From: JAVBLG01 sp031553655
Lineage (GTDB): Bacteria; Desulfobacterota; Desulfovibrionia; Desulfovibrionales; Desulfovibrionaceae
Reading direction: 5' to 3'
DNA: 33,919 bases
NCBI GenBank assembly: GCA_031553655.1
Contig: JAVBLG010000055.1
Coordinates: 1-33,919, forward strand
Below the pieces are notes generated by a model. It made no database searches. It saw only the letters and a program-made list of their open reading frames with translations, and was not told the DNA's origin. Below, piece by piece: positions 1-9,081 of the stretch. The position numbers and the translations under genes were made by a program. Within the stretch, counting starts at the first letter, position 1. Each line of letters opens with the position of its first letter.

Positions 1-18
1 ACGTATATGGCCCCGCCC

Positions 19-319
19 TGGAGTCAAGAGTGTATTTTATATGGAGTCAAACTAAATCGGATGCAAACGTATATCCGGCATCATAGTGCCATTATGGGAA
101 TTCGCGCTTTCGGTCCTAATCGCGTAGGCGGCATTTAAGTGCCACATCCGGACCCAGGTTCTTCGAAAGCAGGTCCGACCGGTTTATCCATAGCTCTTGG
201 CTCTTGCATCCTCGGGTGGGATAATTGTTTATAAATTAAGGACTAGTCAGGCTTGGCGCGGTATTTGCCAGAGACACCAAACAGAAAGATGTCCCGCTGC
301 GAATACCGTGACAAGCCGG
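19..319 (-). other. Non-coding end of the IS element, possible guide RNA
   Basis: These 300 bases lie between the transposase stop and the outer inverted repeat. The short open frame across them has no recognisable protein character. In IS110-family elements a non-coding end produces a structured bridge/seek RNA that pairs with target and donor DNA; in the IS1111 branch it lies downstream of the transposase, as here. Several short self-complementary stretches are visible (for example around 150-180), but I could not fold the region or identify target loops, so the RNA itself is an inference. Confidence 0.35.
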
Positions 320-1363
320 TTATACGGCACAATATGTCGTTTGATATTTTTCATTTTTAACGACTATGGCGAAGGCGATACGGGCCATTTTATTGGCCAA
401 GGCCACTGTGGCTTTATTTTTACCACGGCGCTCTATCAGAGCGTATAGCCATTGTGCTATTGGGTGTGCGCTTAACGGCGTTCCACCACGAAGTATTGAT
501 TGTATGGCCGCGCGGGCTCCATGCACAAGCAATCCGCGAAGGTAGCTGTTGCCGCGTTTGGTGATACCAAGAAGTTTGCTTTTACCGCCGCTGGAATATT
601 GCTTCGGTACTAGCCCGATGGAAGCGGCAAAGGCGCGTCCATTACGGAAACCGGTTCCGTTGCCTATTTCGCAGGCAAGAACAGTGGATGAGATGACGCC
701 GATACCAGGAATTTCCTGAAGCCGTTGACAGTTTTCATCGTTTTTGGCAAAGGCTTTTATAATATCGTTGATTTCAAGAAGTTGCTTTTGAAGACTAAGA
801 AGATGCTCAAGTCGTTGACGAAACATTCGACGCATCAGGGGAGACAGGTCATTGCCCTGACTGTCTATGATGATGGGCAGAAGAGTTAGAACCGCGCTTG
901 GCCCCTGCTTGACGGTTATTCCGTTTTCCATGAGCAGAGCGCGAACTTGGTTGATGGTTGCGGTGTGTTCTTCGACCAAACTTTGCCGCACACGCTGTAC
1001 GGATTGCATGTCTGACTGCGCTTGCGTTTTCAGGCGTACAAAGTGCATGTCGGGCCGTATGGCGGCCGCGCAAATGGCAGCCGCATCATTGGCGTCGTTT
1101 TTGCCGCCAAGTCGATAGGGTGTGACGTGACTGGCGTGAATAAGCTTTGGGGTATGCCCCATAGATTGAACAAGACGGCCCCAGTATTGGGAAGTGGCGC
1201 ATGACTCCATGGCCACGGAACAAGGCTCGACATGTGCCAAATATTTTATGAGTGTTTCCCGTGTCATATTTCTATTTTCCAGGCATTTGCCCTTTTCATC
1301 CAGGCAGTTGATGCGGAAAATATTTTTTGCCAGGTCGATGCCAATCAGGGTAACCTTTTTCAT
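320..1363 (-). CDS. IS110/IS1111-type transposase (DEDD recombinase)
   Basis: About 347 residues. The N-terminal RuvC-like DEDD domain starts with the typical IGIDLAKN stretch, and the family signature KNDANDAAAI follows near residue 90. The C-terminal Tnp20 (transposase_20) half contains IPGIGVISS, RNGRAFAASIGLVP and KRGNSYLRGLLVHGAR, the last holding the serine region expected to act as nucleophile. I start at 1363 (MKKVTL) rather than at the upstream in-frame start because an AAAGGAG ribosome site lies just upstream. The frame is intact, so the enzyme may be active. IS110 enzymes move a circular intermediate and choose targets with a structured RNA from the element's non-coding end. GRxFAAxxGLVPxQxSSGGK is typical of the IS1111 branch. 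Confidence 0.93.
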   Translation of the reverse strand: MKKVTLIGIDLAKNIFRINCLDEKGKCLENRNMTRETLIKYLAHVEPCSVAMESCATSQYWGRLVQSMGHTPKLIHASHVTPYRLGGKNDANDAAAICAAAIRPDMHFVRLKTQAQSDMQSVQRVRQSLVEEHTATINQVRALLMENGITVKQGPSAVLTLLPIIIDSQGNDLSPLMRRMFRQRLEHLLSLQKQLLEINDIIKAFAKNDENCQRLQEIPGIGVISSTVLACEIGNGTGFRNGRAFAASIGLVPKQYSSGGKSKLLGITKRGNSYLRGLLVHGARAAIQSILRGGTPLSAHPIAQWLYALIERRGKNKATVALANKMARIAFAIVVKNEKYQTTYCAV

Positions 1364-1422
1364 GGGATGGCTCCTTTGCATGGTTTTTTGGTTTAACCTA
1401 ATGCATACCCGTTTTTAACGGG

Positions 1423-1530
1423 CGGGGCCATCCCATCACGTAGCGTCCGTATCGTAGGCGGGAGCGCCAGCGAGCGCCGTACAAAATCATATGCCGAGCC
1501 GCCGTTGAGGGCGGCGGAGACCAATAAGCC
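1423..1530 (+). repeat. Dispersed GC-rich repeat, copy R1
   Basis: The core at 1447-1516 is nearly identical to the reverse complement of 1762-1832 (a few differences in 70 bases). Its left part shares GGCCATCCCATCAC and CCGTA..TAGGCGG with the copies at 21012 and 22786. It contains inverted GGCGGGAGCGCC / GAGCGCC and CCGCC / GGCGG segments that could form hairpins. It abuts the IS right end, so it seems truncated by that insertion. No coding potential is seen. Confidence 0.75.
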
Positions 1531-1570
1531 TCAGGGCAAAAAACTGTGGCTTTCGGAATAAATAGCCACA

Positions 1571-1616
1571 AACTGAAGAAGCCGGAGAGAACCATATTCT
1601 CCCGGCTTCTTCAGTT
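1571..1616. terminator. Strong hairpin, likely bidirectional terminator
   Basis: AACTGAAGAAGCCGG pairs with CCGGCTTCTTCAGTT, extended by five more pairs after one bulged base, leaving a five-base loop. TTT follows on the plus side and AAAC precedes it on the minus side. No intact gene reads into it now from the left; it may be left over from a gene lost through the mobile elements. Confidence 0.55.
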
Positions 1617-1739
1617 TCAAATCATGGTGTTCAAGAAATTCTGGTTCGCATATTTTACCAAATGATATAGCGGCCCACAATACCTAATTCCAATTATACA
1701 TTAAAATTACGTTTATTCAGCGAGCCACAACTCGGCTTT

Positions 1740-1875
1740 TGCCCCGGGCGCAGTTTGCCTGCGCCGCCCTTCAACGGCGGCTCGGCATATGATTTCGTAC
1801 GGCGCTCGCTGGCGCTCCCGCCTACGTTACGGATGCTGCGCATCCGGGCTGCCCTACCAACGCACGGGCAGCCGT
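1740..1875 (-). repeat. Dispersed GC-rich repeat, copy R2 (inverted relative to R1)
   Basis: Bases 1762-1832 are the reverse complement of R1's core. Outside the core it shares ACCAACGCACGGGC with the copy at 22786 (ACAACGCACGGGC), tying all copies into one family. It leads directly into the palindrome at 1876-1921. A partial copy (GCCTGCGCCGCCCTTCAA) occurs at 26861-26878, again next to an arm of that palindrome. Confidence 0.75.
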
Positions 1876-1921
1876 TCTGATTCCAGATAAAAATTGCAAG
1901 CAATTTTTATCTGGAATCAGA
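1876..1921. repeat. Near-perfect palindrome at the 3' end of thrC
   Basis: Two 22-base arms (TCTGATTCCAGATAAAAATTGC and its complement) are separated by AA. The right arm holds the thrC stop codon and encodes its last residues, Ser-Asp-Ser-Arg. One arm of the same sequence is found at 26880-26900, where it likewise ends the amidase gene in Ser-Asp-Ser-Arg-stop. It is probably the terminal hairpin of the dispersed repeat family and may act as a transcript 3' end. Confidence 0.8.
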
Positions 1922-3364
1922 CGCCAAACTCAACCGTGCGGCCACGGCTTCGGCCACGGCGCGGGTATAATCAGTCGGAGAAAGCTTTTCTTTTACCGCA
2001 TTGTCAACCAATAGTTCAGGGTTGTTACGCAGTTCATTTTTGGCCCGCACTTCATATTCCGGCGGGAAGTTATCGGCGAAATACATCTTCTGAAACATGG
2101 AGAATTTCAGGCTGTGCGCGGTGGAATCGAGAATGGCGTGCTCATCCTTGCCGATCAACCCCAATTCTTTGGCAGCTATGAGTCCGGCCAGACACTCGCC
2201 GCCCTGGGTACAGGATATATGCCCATGACGGTTGGCCATTATGGTGGCGTCCATTATGCGTTGCTCGTCCACACGGATTACCTGGAAGCTGTCGGCTCCG
2301 CCGTGGTTTATATAGGATTCGGCCAGTCTTTCCACGCGGGGAAATGACACGGGGTTGCCGATCATTGCGGCCTGGGCCACGCTGGGACGCACAGTCACCG
2401 GTTGCCAGTGACGCTCGGCTTTTGGAGCCGCATAGTAGCGGTAAATGGGGTCGGCATGCTCCGACTGCACTCCGAAAATGCGGGGAAGAGTCTTGATTAT
2501 GCCCAGACGCCGCAGCTTCAGGAATCCCGACATCACAGCGGTGATATTGCCGGCATTGCCTATCGGCACGAAAACGCAACGGCTTTCCATGTCCCAGTTG
2601 AACCACTGGGCCACCTCGTAAGAATAGCTTTCCTGCCCCAGCACGCGCCAACTGTTCTTGGAATTGAGCAGAGCCACGCGATAATTTTCGGCCAAATACT
2701 CCACCACTTTCATGCAGTCGTCGAAAACTCCGGGCATTTCCAGTACAATGGCTCCGCTGCCGAGCGGCTGGGAGAGCTGCTCCGGGGTAACTTTGCCCTG
2801 AGGCAGAATAACCACCGACTTGACGGGCTCGCCCACATAAGCGGCATACATGGCTGCGGCGGCCGAGGTATCGCCGGTGGAGGCGCATACGGCCAGGATG
2901 TCGTCAAAACCCTTGGCGCGCACCAAATACTTCAAAAAGCTGAAGGCACAGGCCATGCCCCTGTCCTTGAATGAGGCGCTGGGGTTCTGCCCGTCGTTCT
3001 TGAAAGAAAAGTCGACGCCCACTTTGTCGATCAGCGCCTTTGCGGCTTCCACAATCGGGGTTTGCCCTTCGCCCAGGCACACGATGTCTTCTTCTTCGAG
3101 CACCGGGGCCATCAATTCATAAAAACGGAATATGCCGCGCATGGATGTGCGTCTGGAACAGGCGCGGGCGTCAAAAAGATTACGCCAATGCTCCGGATCT
3201 TTCTTGGCAAGCTCGCTGAAAGTGGCGTCCTCAAGCATAAACACGCCGCCGCAACTCGGGCAGGTGTAAAGCAAGGTATCTATGGGGCTGCGCTGATCGC
3301 AGGAAAGGCAATGGTATTCCATTTTCCCGCGATAGGCGGGGAAGCCGTGATTCAAATCGCTCAT
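1907..3364 (-). CDS. thrC: Threonine synthase
   Basis: 485 residues. The enzyme makes L-threonine from O-phospho-L-homoserine with pyridoxal phosphate in the cytoplasm. The N-terminus carries a zinc-ribbon-like pair Cys19-x2-Cys22 and Cys35-x2-Cys38, seen in many threonine synthases. The PLP lysine is predicted as Lys133 in PSASFKDRG. CASTGDTSAAAA and a glycine-rich PIGNAGN loop (phosphate binding) follow, and the C-terminal half has the extended form typical of proteobacterial ThrC. It is the last gene of the minus-strand run, 33 bases after plsY. The final four residues, SDSR, and the stop lie inside a palindromic repeat arm, so the native C-terminus was probably altered by repeat insertion. 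Confidence 0.93.
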   Translation of the reverse strand: MSDLNHGFPAYRGKMEYHCLSCDQRSPIDTLLYTCPSCGGVFMLEDATFSELAKKDPEHWRNLFDARACSRRTSMRGIFRFYELMAPVLEEEDIVCLGEGQTPIVEAAKALIDKVGVDFSFKNDGQNPSASFKDRGMACAFSFLKYLVRAKGFDDILAVCASTGDTSAAAAMYAAYVGEPVKSVVILPQGKVTPEQLSQPLGSGAIVLEMPGVFDDCMKVVEYLAENYRVALLNSKNSWRVLGQESYSYEVAQWFNWDMESRCVFVPIGNAGNITAVMSGFLKLRRLGIIKTLPRIFGVQSEHADPIYRYYAAPKAERHWQPVTVRPSVAQAAMIGNPVSFPRVERLAESYINHGGADSFQVIRVDEQRIMDATIMANRHGHISCTQGGECLAGLIAAKELGLIGKDEHAILDSTAHSLKFSMFQKMYFADNFPPEYEVRAKNELRNNPELLVDNAVKEKLSPTDYTRAVAEAVAARLSLASDSR

Positions 3365-3397
3365 TTCAATTCCCGGTTATTTGAAAATTCAGTTTTT

Positions 3398-3994
3398 TTA
3401 TTCTTTATAAGATTTTTTGAGCCACGTCTTTTCCTGACCGCGCACAAGACGCAGAATGTTGGCTCTATGGCTCCAGAACACCAGAGCCATCACCAGCAGG
3501 GACAGAGGAATAAAACGCCAGCTACCGGAAAATAACAACAGCACAGGCATGGCCGTTACCAGAATCAGCGACCCCAGGGAGACAAACCCGCTGCGCCATA
3601 TGGCTAATACGCACAAAAAGGCGGAAACCAGCAGCGGGCAAAAGGCTATGGGAATGAAAACGCCAATAGATGTGGCCACGGCCTTGCCGCCCTTAAGCCC
3701 CAGGAAGCAGGAAAAAACATGTCCCAACACGGCGGCCATAGCTACCATGGTAATGAAAACCGCGTCATTGTTCAGAACCAGGGCTGCCCATACCGGTAAA
3801 AATCCCTTGAGCAGATCGCAGGCCAAGGTGGCTACGCCCATGGGGAATCCGCACAGACGAGCAACATTGGTGGCTCCTATGCTGCGGCTTCCGGCTTGGC
3901 GTGGGTCGATACCGCAGCAGGACTTTGCCAGCACATAGCCGAAAGGTGTGGAACCAAGAAGGTAGGCAACGACAATCAGAGTAAATTCAGCCAT
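3398..3994 (-). CDS. plsY: Acyl-phosphate:glycerol-3-phosphate acyltransferase
   Basis: 198 residues, a multi-pass inner-membrane enzyme that transfers an acyl group from acyl-phosphate to glycerol-3-phosphate, the first acylation in phospholipid synthesis. Family motifs are visible: GSTPFGYVLAK near residue 14, GSRSIGATNVAR near residue 35 (usually GSGNIGATN), DLLKG near 61 and LGLKGGKAVATSIG near 98. A strong GTGGAGG ribosome site lies eight bases before the ATG. It follows the nuclease gene by 16 bases, so co-transcription is likely. Length is normal for PlsY. Confidence 0.94.
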   Translation of the reverse strand: MAEFTLIVVAYLLGSTPFGYVLAKSCCGIDPRQAGSRSIGATNVARLCGFPMGVATLACDLLKGFLPVWAALVLNNDAVFITMVAMAAVLGHVFSCFLGLKGGKAVATSIGVFIPIAFCPLLVSAFLCVLAIWRSGFVSLGSLILVTAMPVLLLFSGSWRFIPLSLLVMALVFWSHRANILRLVRGQEKTWLKKSYKE

Positions 3995-4010
3995 AAATTT
4001 CCTCCACTAC

Positions 4011-6095
4011 TTATATATCCTCGAGAGCTTCCAAAAGTTGAATCTCATTATAAAGCGGATTAACCTTGCCCAGCCTTACCTGTACACTCTGCCCCGGATA
4101 GGCCTTGTCCCAGAAAAAACGTCGTTGCGAGCGCACAAAAATCTGCTCTTTGGGCAGCACAACAGTGACAAAGGCGTCGTTGACCTCAGTGATTATTGCG
4201 CCGTGCCATTCCTTGTCGCCGTGCTGGCGCACGTACAAAAGCTTCCAGTATCGGGGCCGGAAGCGCTGAGCCTGCGAGGCGGCCTCAAGGCGCATGTGCA
4301 GAGCTGGCAGCATACCTTCAAAATCTTTGGCCGTAAACATGGCCTCGCCCTTGCGCAACCAGGAAATAATCTGGGCCTCATTAAGCATGTCGGGGTAGCG
4401 GCGCAACGGCGATGTCACCGGGCTGTAGGCGCTGATGCCCAGCCCGGCATGGGGCCTGGGGGTCAGCTCCAGACTGGCCGGAGCCATGGCCCGAATGATT
4501 CTGGCTATGTGCTGCGGCTCGGTCCATACGCCTGCATACTCCGGAGGCAGGGCTATATCCTGGGTACGGTGCAGCAGCGGCAGGCCCCTTTCTCCGGCCC
4601 AGCGAGCCAGAGCGGCGCTGGCCAGGATCATCATTTCCGAAACAAGCAATTGGCTGAGCGGCACCTCTGCCGCTTCAACAATAGAGACTTTAATATCCGC
4701 GCCTTCGCCCTGTAAGACTATTTCCGGATCGGGACGATCCATGATAACCGCTCCGGCTTTTATCCGAGCCTGCCGTCGCGCTTCGGCCAATCGCCCGCCA
4801 AGTCGCAGCAAATCGGCGTAAGGAGCGGCAACAGGACTCTCCCGCCCATTCAAAATCTCTTCGCAATCATGATAAAAAAGATTGGCCGTCAGGCTCACTT
4901 CCGCCAGAGACGGTTCACAGGCTACAATTTCGCCGTTGTTGTCTATATCGCAAACACACAGCAAGGCCGGGCGAGCCTGGCCAGCGCACAGGGAAAACGC
5001 GTCAGTGCCCAAAATTTCAGGCAACATGTGATGCGTTGCTTCCGGCAGATAAATGCTGGTGGAACGGTCGAAAACAGAGCGGTCAAAGGCGGATCCGAAA
5101 GGCCAGCACAGGGCCGGGCAAGCCAGGGCCAGATGCAGGCGGAAAGCGCCGTCGGGCAGAGCCTGCACATAAAAAGCGTCGTCAATGTCGCGCGTAGTGG
5201 GGCTGTCTATACTCACGAAAGGCAGTTCACTGCGCGGCAGGCGCATCTCTTTGGTGGCGACGATCAATTTTTCCACTTCGGAAGCGAATTTCTCCGCCCA
5301 GGAATCACCGGGGACGTACCCAGCCCTGTCCAGCCACAGGTTATGATGCTCGGGCACAAGACCCCAGGCAATGGCCAGATGCAGGGGCAGATACGAATCG
5401 TCGGGCAAGCCTTTGGCCAGCATCTGCCATAAGGCCTGATCGTCGGAAGCTTCGGGTGCCGCAATGCGCTTTAAAAGCAGCTCCTTCATGCGCTGAAGCG
5501 TATCTTCATCGAGAGACTCGGCCGTGTCGGAGGACGGGGTGCGCTTGCAATGAATATCATACAACCGTTTGAAAAGAACGCCACCGCCGCGCACCAGGCT
5601 TTCACGGCGCGCGGTCGCCTCCTGTTCCTGGCGGCGGGCTTCCACGACAGCGGCCGGCAGAACTTCAAAATCCGGCGGGTAAAATTTGAAATGGCTTTTG
5701 CACGCCAAAAGGGCGCGCCCCATGGCTGCTATGGCGTCAATGCCGGGATTTTCGTTCAAAAGTTCGGCAAACCACACCGCCGGGGCACGATCCACCTCGC
5801 CTTGCGACATCTCCCATATTTCCAGCACGTCTATTTCTTCCAGAAGCTGCCTGCGCGCGGCCTCGGCCTTGTCCATGCGGGCAATGGCTTCGTCTCTGGT
5901 GCAATTGGCCTGGCCGGACGGTCCGGCCCAAGGCAAAAGGCGGTTTGCGGAAAGGCGCGTTTCGCGCCGGTTGGGCAAAAGCAGTCTTAGGCGGCCGGTT
6001 TGGGCCTCCATAATCCAGGCGAGCTGCGGCGCATTGCCTTCCATAAACTCCACAATGCAACCGGCGTCTGGGTAACGCACAATTTCCCGGCTCAT
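4011..6095 (-). CDS. RNase II/R (RNB domain) family exoribonuclease
   Basis: 694 residues. The catalytic RNB domain is recognised by DSPTTRDIDDAF around residues 297-308, whose aspartates bind the magnesium ions, and by SPLRRYPDMLN near residue 570, the conserved Arg-Arg-Tyr segment. These enzymes degrade single-stranded RNA 3' to 5'. The N-terminal 280 residues do not show the usual cold-shock repeats clearly, and the last 80 or so could be an S1-like OB fold. Its ATG overlaps the upstream stop (ATGA), so translation is probably coupled to the surface-carbohydrate gene. It is shorter than E. coli RNase R, and I cannot decide between rnb and rnr. Confidence 0.87.
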   Translation of the reverse strand: MSREIVRYPDAGCIVEFMEGNAPQLAWIMEAQTGRLRLLLPNRRETRLSANRLLPWAGPSGQANCTRDEAIARMDKAEAARRQLLEEIDVLEIWEMSQGEVDRAPAVWFAELLNENPGIDAIAAMGRALLACKSHFKFYPPDFEVLPAAVVEARRQEQEATARRESLVRGGGVLFKRLYDIHCKRTPSSDTAESLDEDTLQRMKELLLKRIAAPEASDDQALWQMLAKGLPDDSYLPLHLAIAWGLVPEHHNLWLDRAGYVPGDSWAEKFASEVEKLIVATKEMRLPRSELPFVSIDSPTTRDIDDAFYVQALPDGAFRLHLALACPALCWPFGSAFDRSVFDRSTSIYLPEATHHMLPEILGTDAFSLCAGQARPALLCVCDIDNNGEIVACEPSLAEVSLTANLFYHDCEEILNGRESPVAAPYADLLRLGGRLAEARRQARIKAGAVIMDRPDPEIVLQGEGADIKVSIVEAAEVPLSQLLVSEMMILASAALARWAGERGLPLLHRTQDIALPPEYAGVWTEPQHIARIIRAMAPASLELTPRPHAGLGISAYSPVTSPLRRYPDMLNEAQIISWLRKGEAMFTAKDFEGMLPALHMRLEAASQAQRFRPRYWKLLYVRQHGDKEWHGAIITEVNDAFVTVVLPKEQIFVRSQRRFFWDKAYPGQSVQVRLGKVNPLYNEIQLLEALEDI

Positions 6096-7975
6096 TGTAA
6101 AAACTCCCGCCAGCGAGGCAAATCGGCATCAAGCGCGAAATATCCGGGCGCCACATAGGCCGGTTTCGGATCTTTGAGGAAATTCTCGATATCTTCCAGT
6201 GAATAAACAGTAACGACATTGGGCAGGCCCTGCGCGGGCGAAAGATCAAAGTCGCCGTGGGCGGCCTGCACCATCACCGGCAGGCCGGAAATGGCGGCCT
6301 CAAGAGCCACTGTTGTGGAATTGGAGGCCCAGAGAATGCAGCCTGGTTTAAGAAGGCTGTTCACAGGCTCCCGGCACACGGCCGGCGCTCCGCCATGGGG
6401 AAAAAGACCGGCCAGCAAAGCGTCCACGGGCAGATGAGGGTGAGGCTTGATCAATACTTCAAGGTGATTGAATAAATGCATTGATTTGGCCAGCATTTGC
6501 AGATGATTTTTCACTTCGTCGGCAAAAAAACTGGTAACTATGAGCAGACGTGTGGGAGTTACCGCTTCGGTGATCGGGCGAACCTCGCCAAGATACATAT
6601 AGCGCAGTGCTTCAAGCACCTCGGATCTGTCCGGAGAAAGGCCAAAAGCCGTAAGCTCGTCAAGAGCCCCCCGGCCGTTGCAAAAAATCTTGTCCGGCTG
6701 GAAAGCAAGGCAATCTTTGGCGGCAAAAGTACGCTCATCGTCAAAATAGCGCAAGTCGGTAGGGCGAATTACGGAATGTTGCACCCCATATGCAGGTCCG
6801 GCCTCACTTTTATGCGCGGCTTCGCAAAGCATGCGCTCCCAGGGACAGTTCTCCATGGGAAAAATGAACCATTCCTGCTTTCCGGCCCAATTCACGTAAT
6901 TTTGCATAGCGATGCGCATAAGGCAGCGTTCAAGGCAGCGCCAGCCCCTAAAAGAGTCAGCAAAAGCAGGGGCCAGCCAGGGAAAAATATCCAGACGCGA
7001 CCCGGCGATGGAGCATTTTTCGCCCAAGCTCCGCTCAAGCGCCAAGCTTTTTACGGCAATGCGCACATAGCGGAAAAAGGCCTTGTATACCTCGGTCCAA
7101 CTTATGAACTCGTCAATAAAATGCATGGAGGCGCCGTTGCCGTCGTGGCGCATAAAAGCGTCGCGAAAGTCGCGGCACTGGCGCAACGTGACATCACGCG
7201 ATGGAAAAGGAATAAACAGCCAGTGGATGCGATGCGTTTCTCCGGATTTGGGGGTCAAAAGATCATGCAATTTTTCCCAATATCTGGAGCGAAAAATACC
7301 CTGTTTGGCCAGTGAACTATCTAAATTAGGAAAATACGTGACAATGGAAGATGCTCGCGACACAGCGGGGATCGAAGCTTTTACGCGCCGAAACAAAAAT
7401 TTGTGAGTCAGAAACCACCATTTTACCCGCACAACAGCTTTAAACGGAGCGGGCAGGCGATAATAAAGATCAACAAAAAATTTTTTCAGGCCGGTCACAA
7501 GCCCGTTACCGCATTCGGGCCTGTTCGCCGCATCGGGCAGGGGATGAGCCGTAAAGCGCAGCCCCAAAGCCGCGCAAAGCCGCCGCAAGGTCTCAATCAG
7601 AAGCGGTTCGCCCCCGTACAGCACCAGGCTTTGCGTCCCTTCCTTTTCCAGTAGAATTTCCAGTGCCCGCAGCTTGAACAGCGGATAAAGTTCGGGCAAT
7701 ACCTTGGGGTGACTTTCATATATGAGCGAACACCACCACATGGACAGGGTGTCGCCGCACTTCAAATGCTCCTGAACTTCCTTGCCGTCAACTTTCAGGC
7801 GACCGAGTTCATAGGCTAAGGAGCGCATTTCCTTGCGGATGCGCGGTAAATTTTCGTGCATGAAGCGCGAAAGCGAAGTGGTCCCCGGCGCATCACCCTC
7901 CCACAGGACAATGGGCGCGTCATCGGGAAGATGCGCGGAATCCAGGCAGCCGGACGCAAGCACAATCTCTTTCAT
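6092..7975 (-). CDS. Surface-carbohydrate biosynthesis protein (putative glycosyltransferase-like)
   Basis: 627 residues, no signal peptide and no clear membrane segment. I recognise it only in outline: the C-terminal half (about 420-610) has a GT-B-like pattern, with RLLIVTSFFADE, LIKPHPHLPVD and ASNSTTVALEAAISGLPVMV, as in capsule or polysialic-type transferases and TIGR04326-like surface carbohydrate proteins. The N-terminal half is unassigned. It starts four bases after mtnA and overlaps the nuclease gene by ATGA, so it is embedded in a housekeeping operon and not in a visible polysaccharide cluster. Donor and acceptor are unknown. Confidence 0.6.
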   Translation of the reverse strand: MKEIVLASGCLDSAHLPDDAPIVLWEGDAPGTTSLSRFMHENLPRIRKEMRSLAYELGRLKVDGKEVQEHLKCGDTLSMWWCSLIYESHPKVLPELYPLFKLRALEILLEKEGTQSLVLYGGEPLLIETLRRLCAALGLRFTAHPLPDAANRPECGNGLVTGLKKFFVDLYYRLPAPFKAVVRVKWWFLTHKFLFRRVKASIPAVSRASSIVTYFPNLDSSLAKQGIFRSRYWEKLHDLLTPKSGETHRIHWLFIPFPSRDVTLRQCRDFRDAFMRHDGNGASMHFIDEFISWTEVYKAFFRYVRIAVKSLALERSLGEKCSIAGSRLDIFPWLAPAFADSFRGWRCLERCLMRIAMQNYVNWAGKQEWFIFPMENCPWERMLCEAAHKSEAGPAYGVQHSVIRPTDLRYFDDERTFAAKDCLAFQPDKIFCNGRGALDELTAFGLSPDRSEVLEALRYMYLGEVRPITEAVTPTRLLIVTSFFADEVKNHLQMLAKSMHLFNHLEVLIKPHPHLPVDALLAGLFPHGGAPAVCREPVNSLLKPGCILWASNSTTVALEAAISGLPVMVQAAHGDFDLSPAQGLPNVVTVYSLEDIENFLKDPKPAYVAPGYFALDADLPRWREFLQ

Positions 7976-7979
7976 GGCG

Positions 7980-9017
7980 TTAACGGGCCATGGCTTTGGC
8001 GATGGAGTCGATGTAGGGAGGGTAAAGCACTCCCTTTTCAGTGATTATTCCGCTGATAAAAGGAGCTGGAGTAACATCAAAGGCAAAGTTGAAGGCCGAG
8101 ACCCCTTCGGGCATGATACGTTTTTCTCCGATAAAGGCCACTTCATCGGCAGAGCGGCTTTCAATGGGGATGTCGTCGCCGGTTTTCGCGTTGATGTCAA
8201 AAGTGGATAGCGGCGCGGCCACATAAAAAGGAATGCCATGCCCCCTGGACAGGGCGGCCACGCCGTATGTGCCTATTTTATTGGCGGTATCACCGTTGGC
8301 GGCAATGCGATCGGCCCCTACAACAACCATTTGCACCATACCTCGGCGCATAAGCGAGGCACAGGCATTGTCGCAGGCCACAGTCACAGGTATGCCGTCA
8401 CTGTGCAGCTCATAGGCGGTGAGCCTGGCCCCCTGCAAAAGAGGACGCGTTTCATTGGCTATGACCTTTATATTTTTCCCGGCTTCAAAGGCGGCGCGAA
8501 TCACGCCCAAGGCCGTGCCGTAACCGGCTGTGGCCAAAGCCCCGGCATTGCAGTGGGTCATAATTGTCCAACCGTCCTGTACCAGCTCGGCCCCGTGCCG
8601 CCCCATTTCCTTGCAGGAGGCAACATCGGATCTCTGCAACGTTGCAGCCTCGGATCGCCATACGCGCACCAGAATGTCAGGGTCAAGGCTGCCTGTACTG
8701 TGCCATGTCTGTCTCATATGCTCCACGGCCCAACGGGCATTTACGGCAGTGGGGCGAGCGTTCTCTATTTCATCTAAAGCCTTTTCCAGCAACTGGGTCC
8801 AATCGTTTTTGTCCACATACTCCATAAGAGCCAGCAGGCAGGCCCAGGCCGCGGTTACGCCAATGGCCGGAGCGCCGCGGACAACCATGGTTTTAATGGC
8901 TTCCACGGCCTCGTGGTAAGTTTTGCAGCTTACAAACTCTTCTTGCGCCGGCAGCAGGGTTTGATCCAGAAGATAAAGCGCTCCTTCGTCGGAATCGAAA
9001 TAGATGTGTTTCTGCAT
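7980..9017 (-). CDS. mtnA: S-methyl-5-thioribose-1-phosphate isomerase
   Basis: 345 residues, normal for MtnA. It converts 5-methylthioribose-1-phosphate to the ribulose form in methionine salvage. Visible motifs are MVVRGAPAIGV near residue 44, THCNAGALATAGYGTALG near 153 with the catalytic cysteine, and GADRIAANGDTANKIGTYG near 237 with the catalytic aspartate. These separate it from the related eIF2B subunits. No other methionine-salvage gene lies in the window; many Desulfovibrionaceae have partial salvage routes, so the fate of its product is open. The ribosome site before the ATG is weak. Confidence 0.95.
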   Translation of the reverse strand: MQKHIYFDSDEGALYLLDQTLLPAQEEFVSCKTYHEAVEAIKTMVVRGAPAIGVTAAWACLLALMEYVDKNDWTQLLEKALDEIENARPTAVNARWAVEHMRQTWHSTGSLDPDILVRVWRSEAATLQRSDVASCKEMGRHGAELVQDGWTIMTHCNAGALATAGYGTALGVIRAAFEAGKNIKVIANETRPLLQGARLTAYELHSDGIPVTVACDNACASLMRRGMVQMVVVGADRIAANGDTANKIGTYGVAALSRGHGIPFYVAAPLSTFDINAKTGDDIPIESRSADEVAFIGEKRIMPEGVSAFNFAFDVTPAPFISGIITEKGVLYPPYIDSIAKAMAR

Positions 9018-9081
9018 AGCAATAATATCGTGTTATTTTTGTTTTTTTCAGTGTCACATGGAGCGCGGGCCAAATCCGACG

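Larger units (their letters stand above)
1..1434 (-). mobile_element. IS110 family (IS1111-like) insertion sequence
   Basis: A single transposase gene (320-1363, minus) lies between a perfect 12-bp inverted repeat, ATGGCCCCGCCC at 7-18 and its complement at 1420-1431. IS1111-group elements carry short inverted repeats a few bases inside their ends, and total lengths near 1.4 kb are normal, so the element probably runs from about base 1 to about 1434. No target duplication is expected for this family. The right end runs straight into a dispersed repeat sharing GGCCATCCCATCAC with the copies at 21012 and 22786, suggesting insertion into such a repeat. The left boundary cannot be verified because the window starts there. 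Confidence 0.7.
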
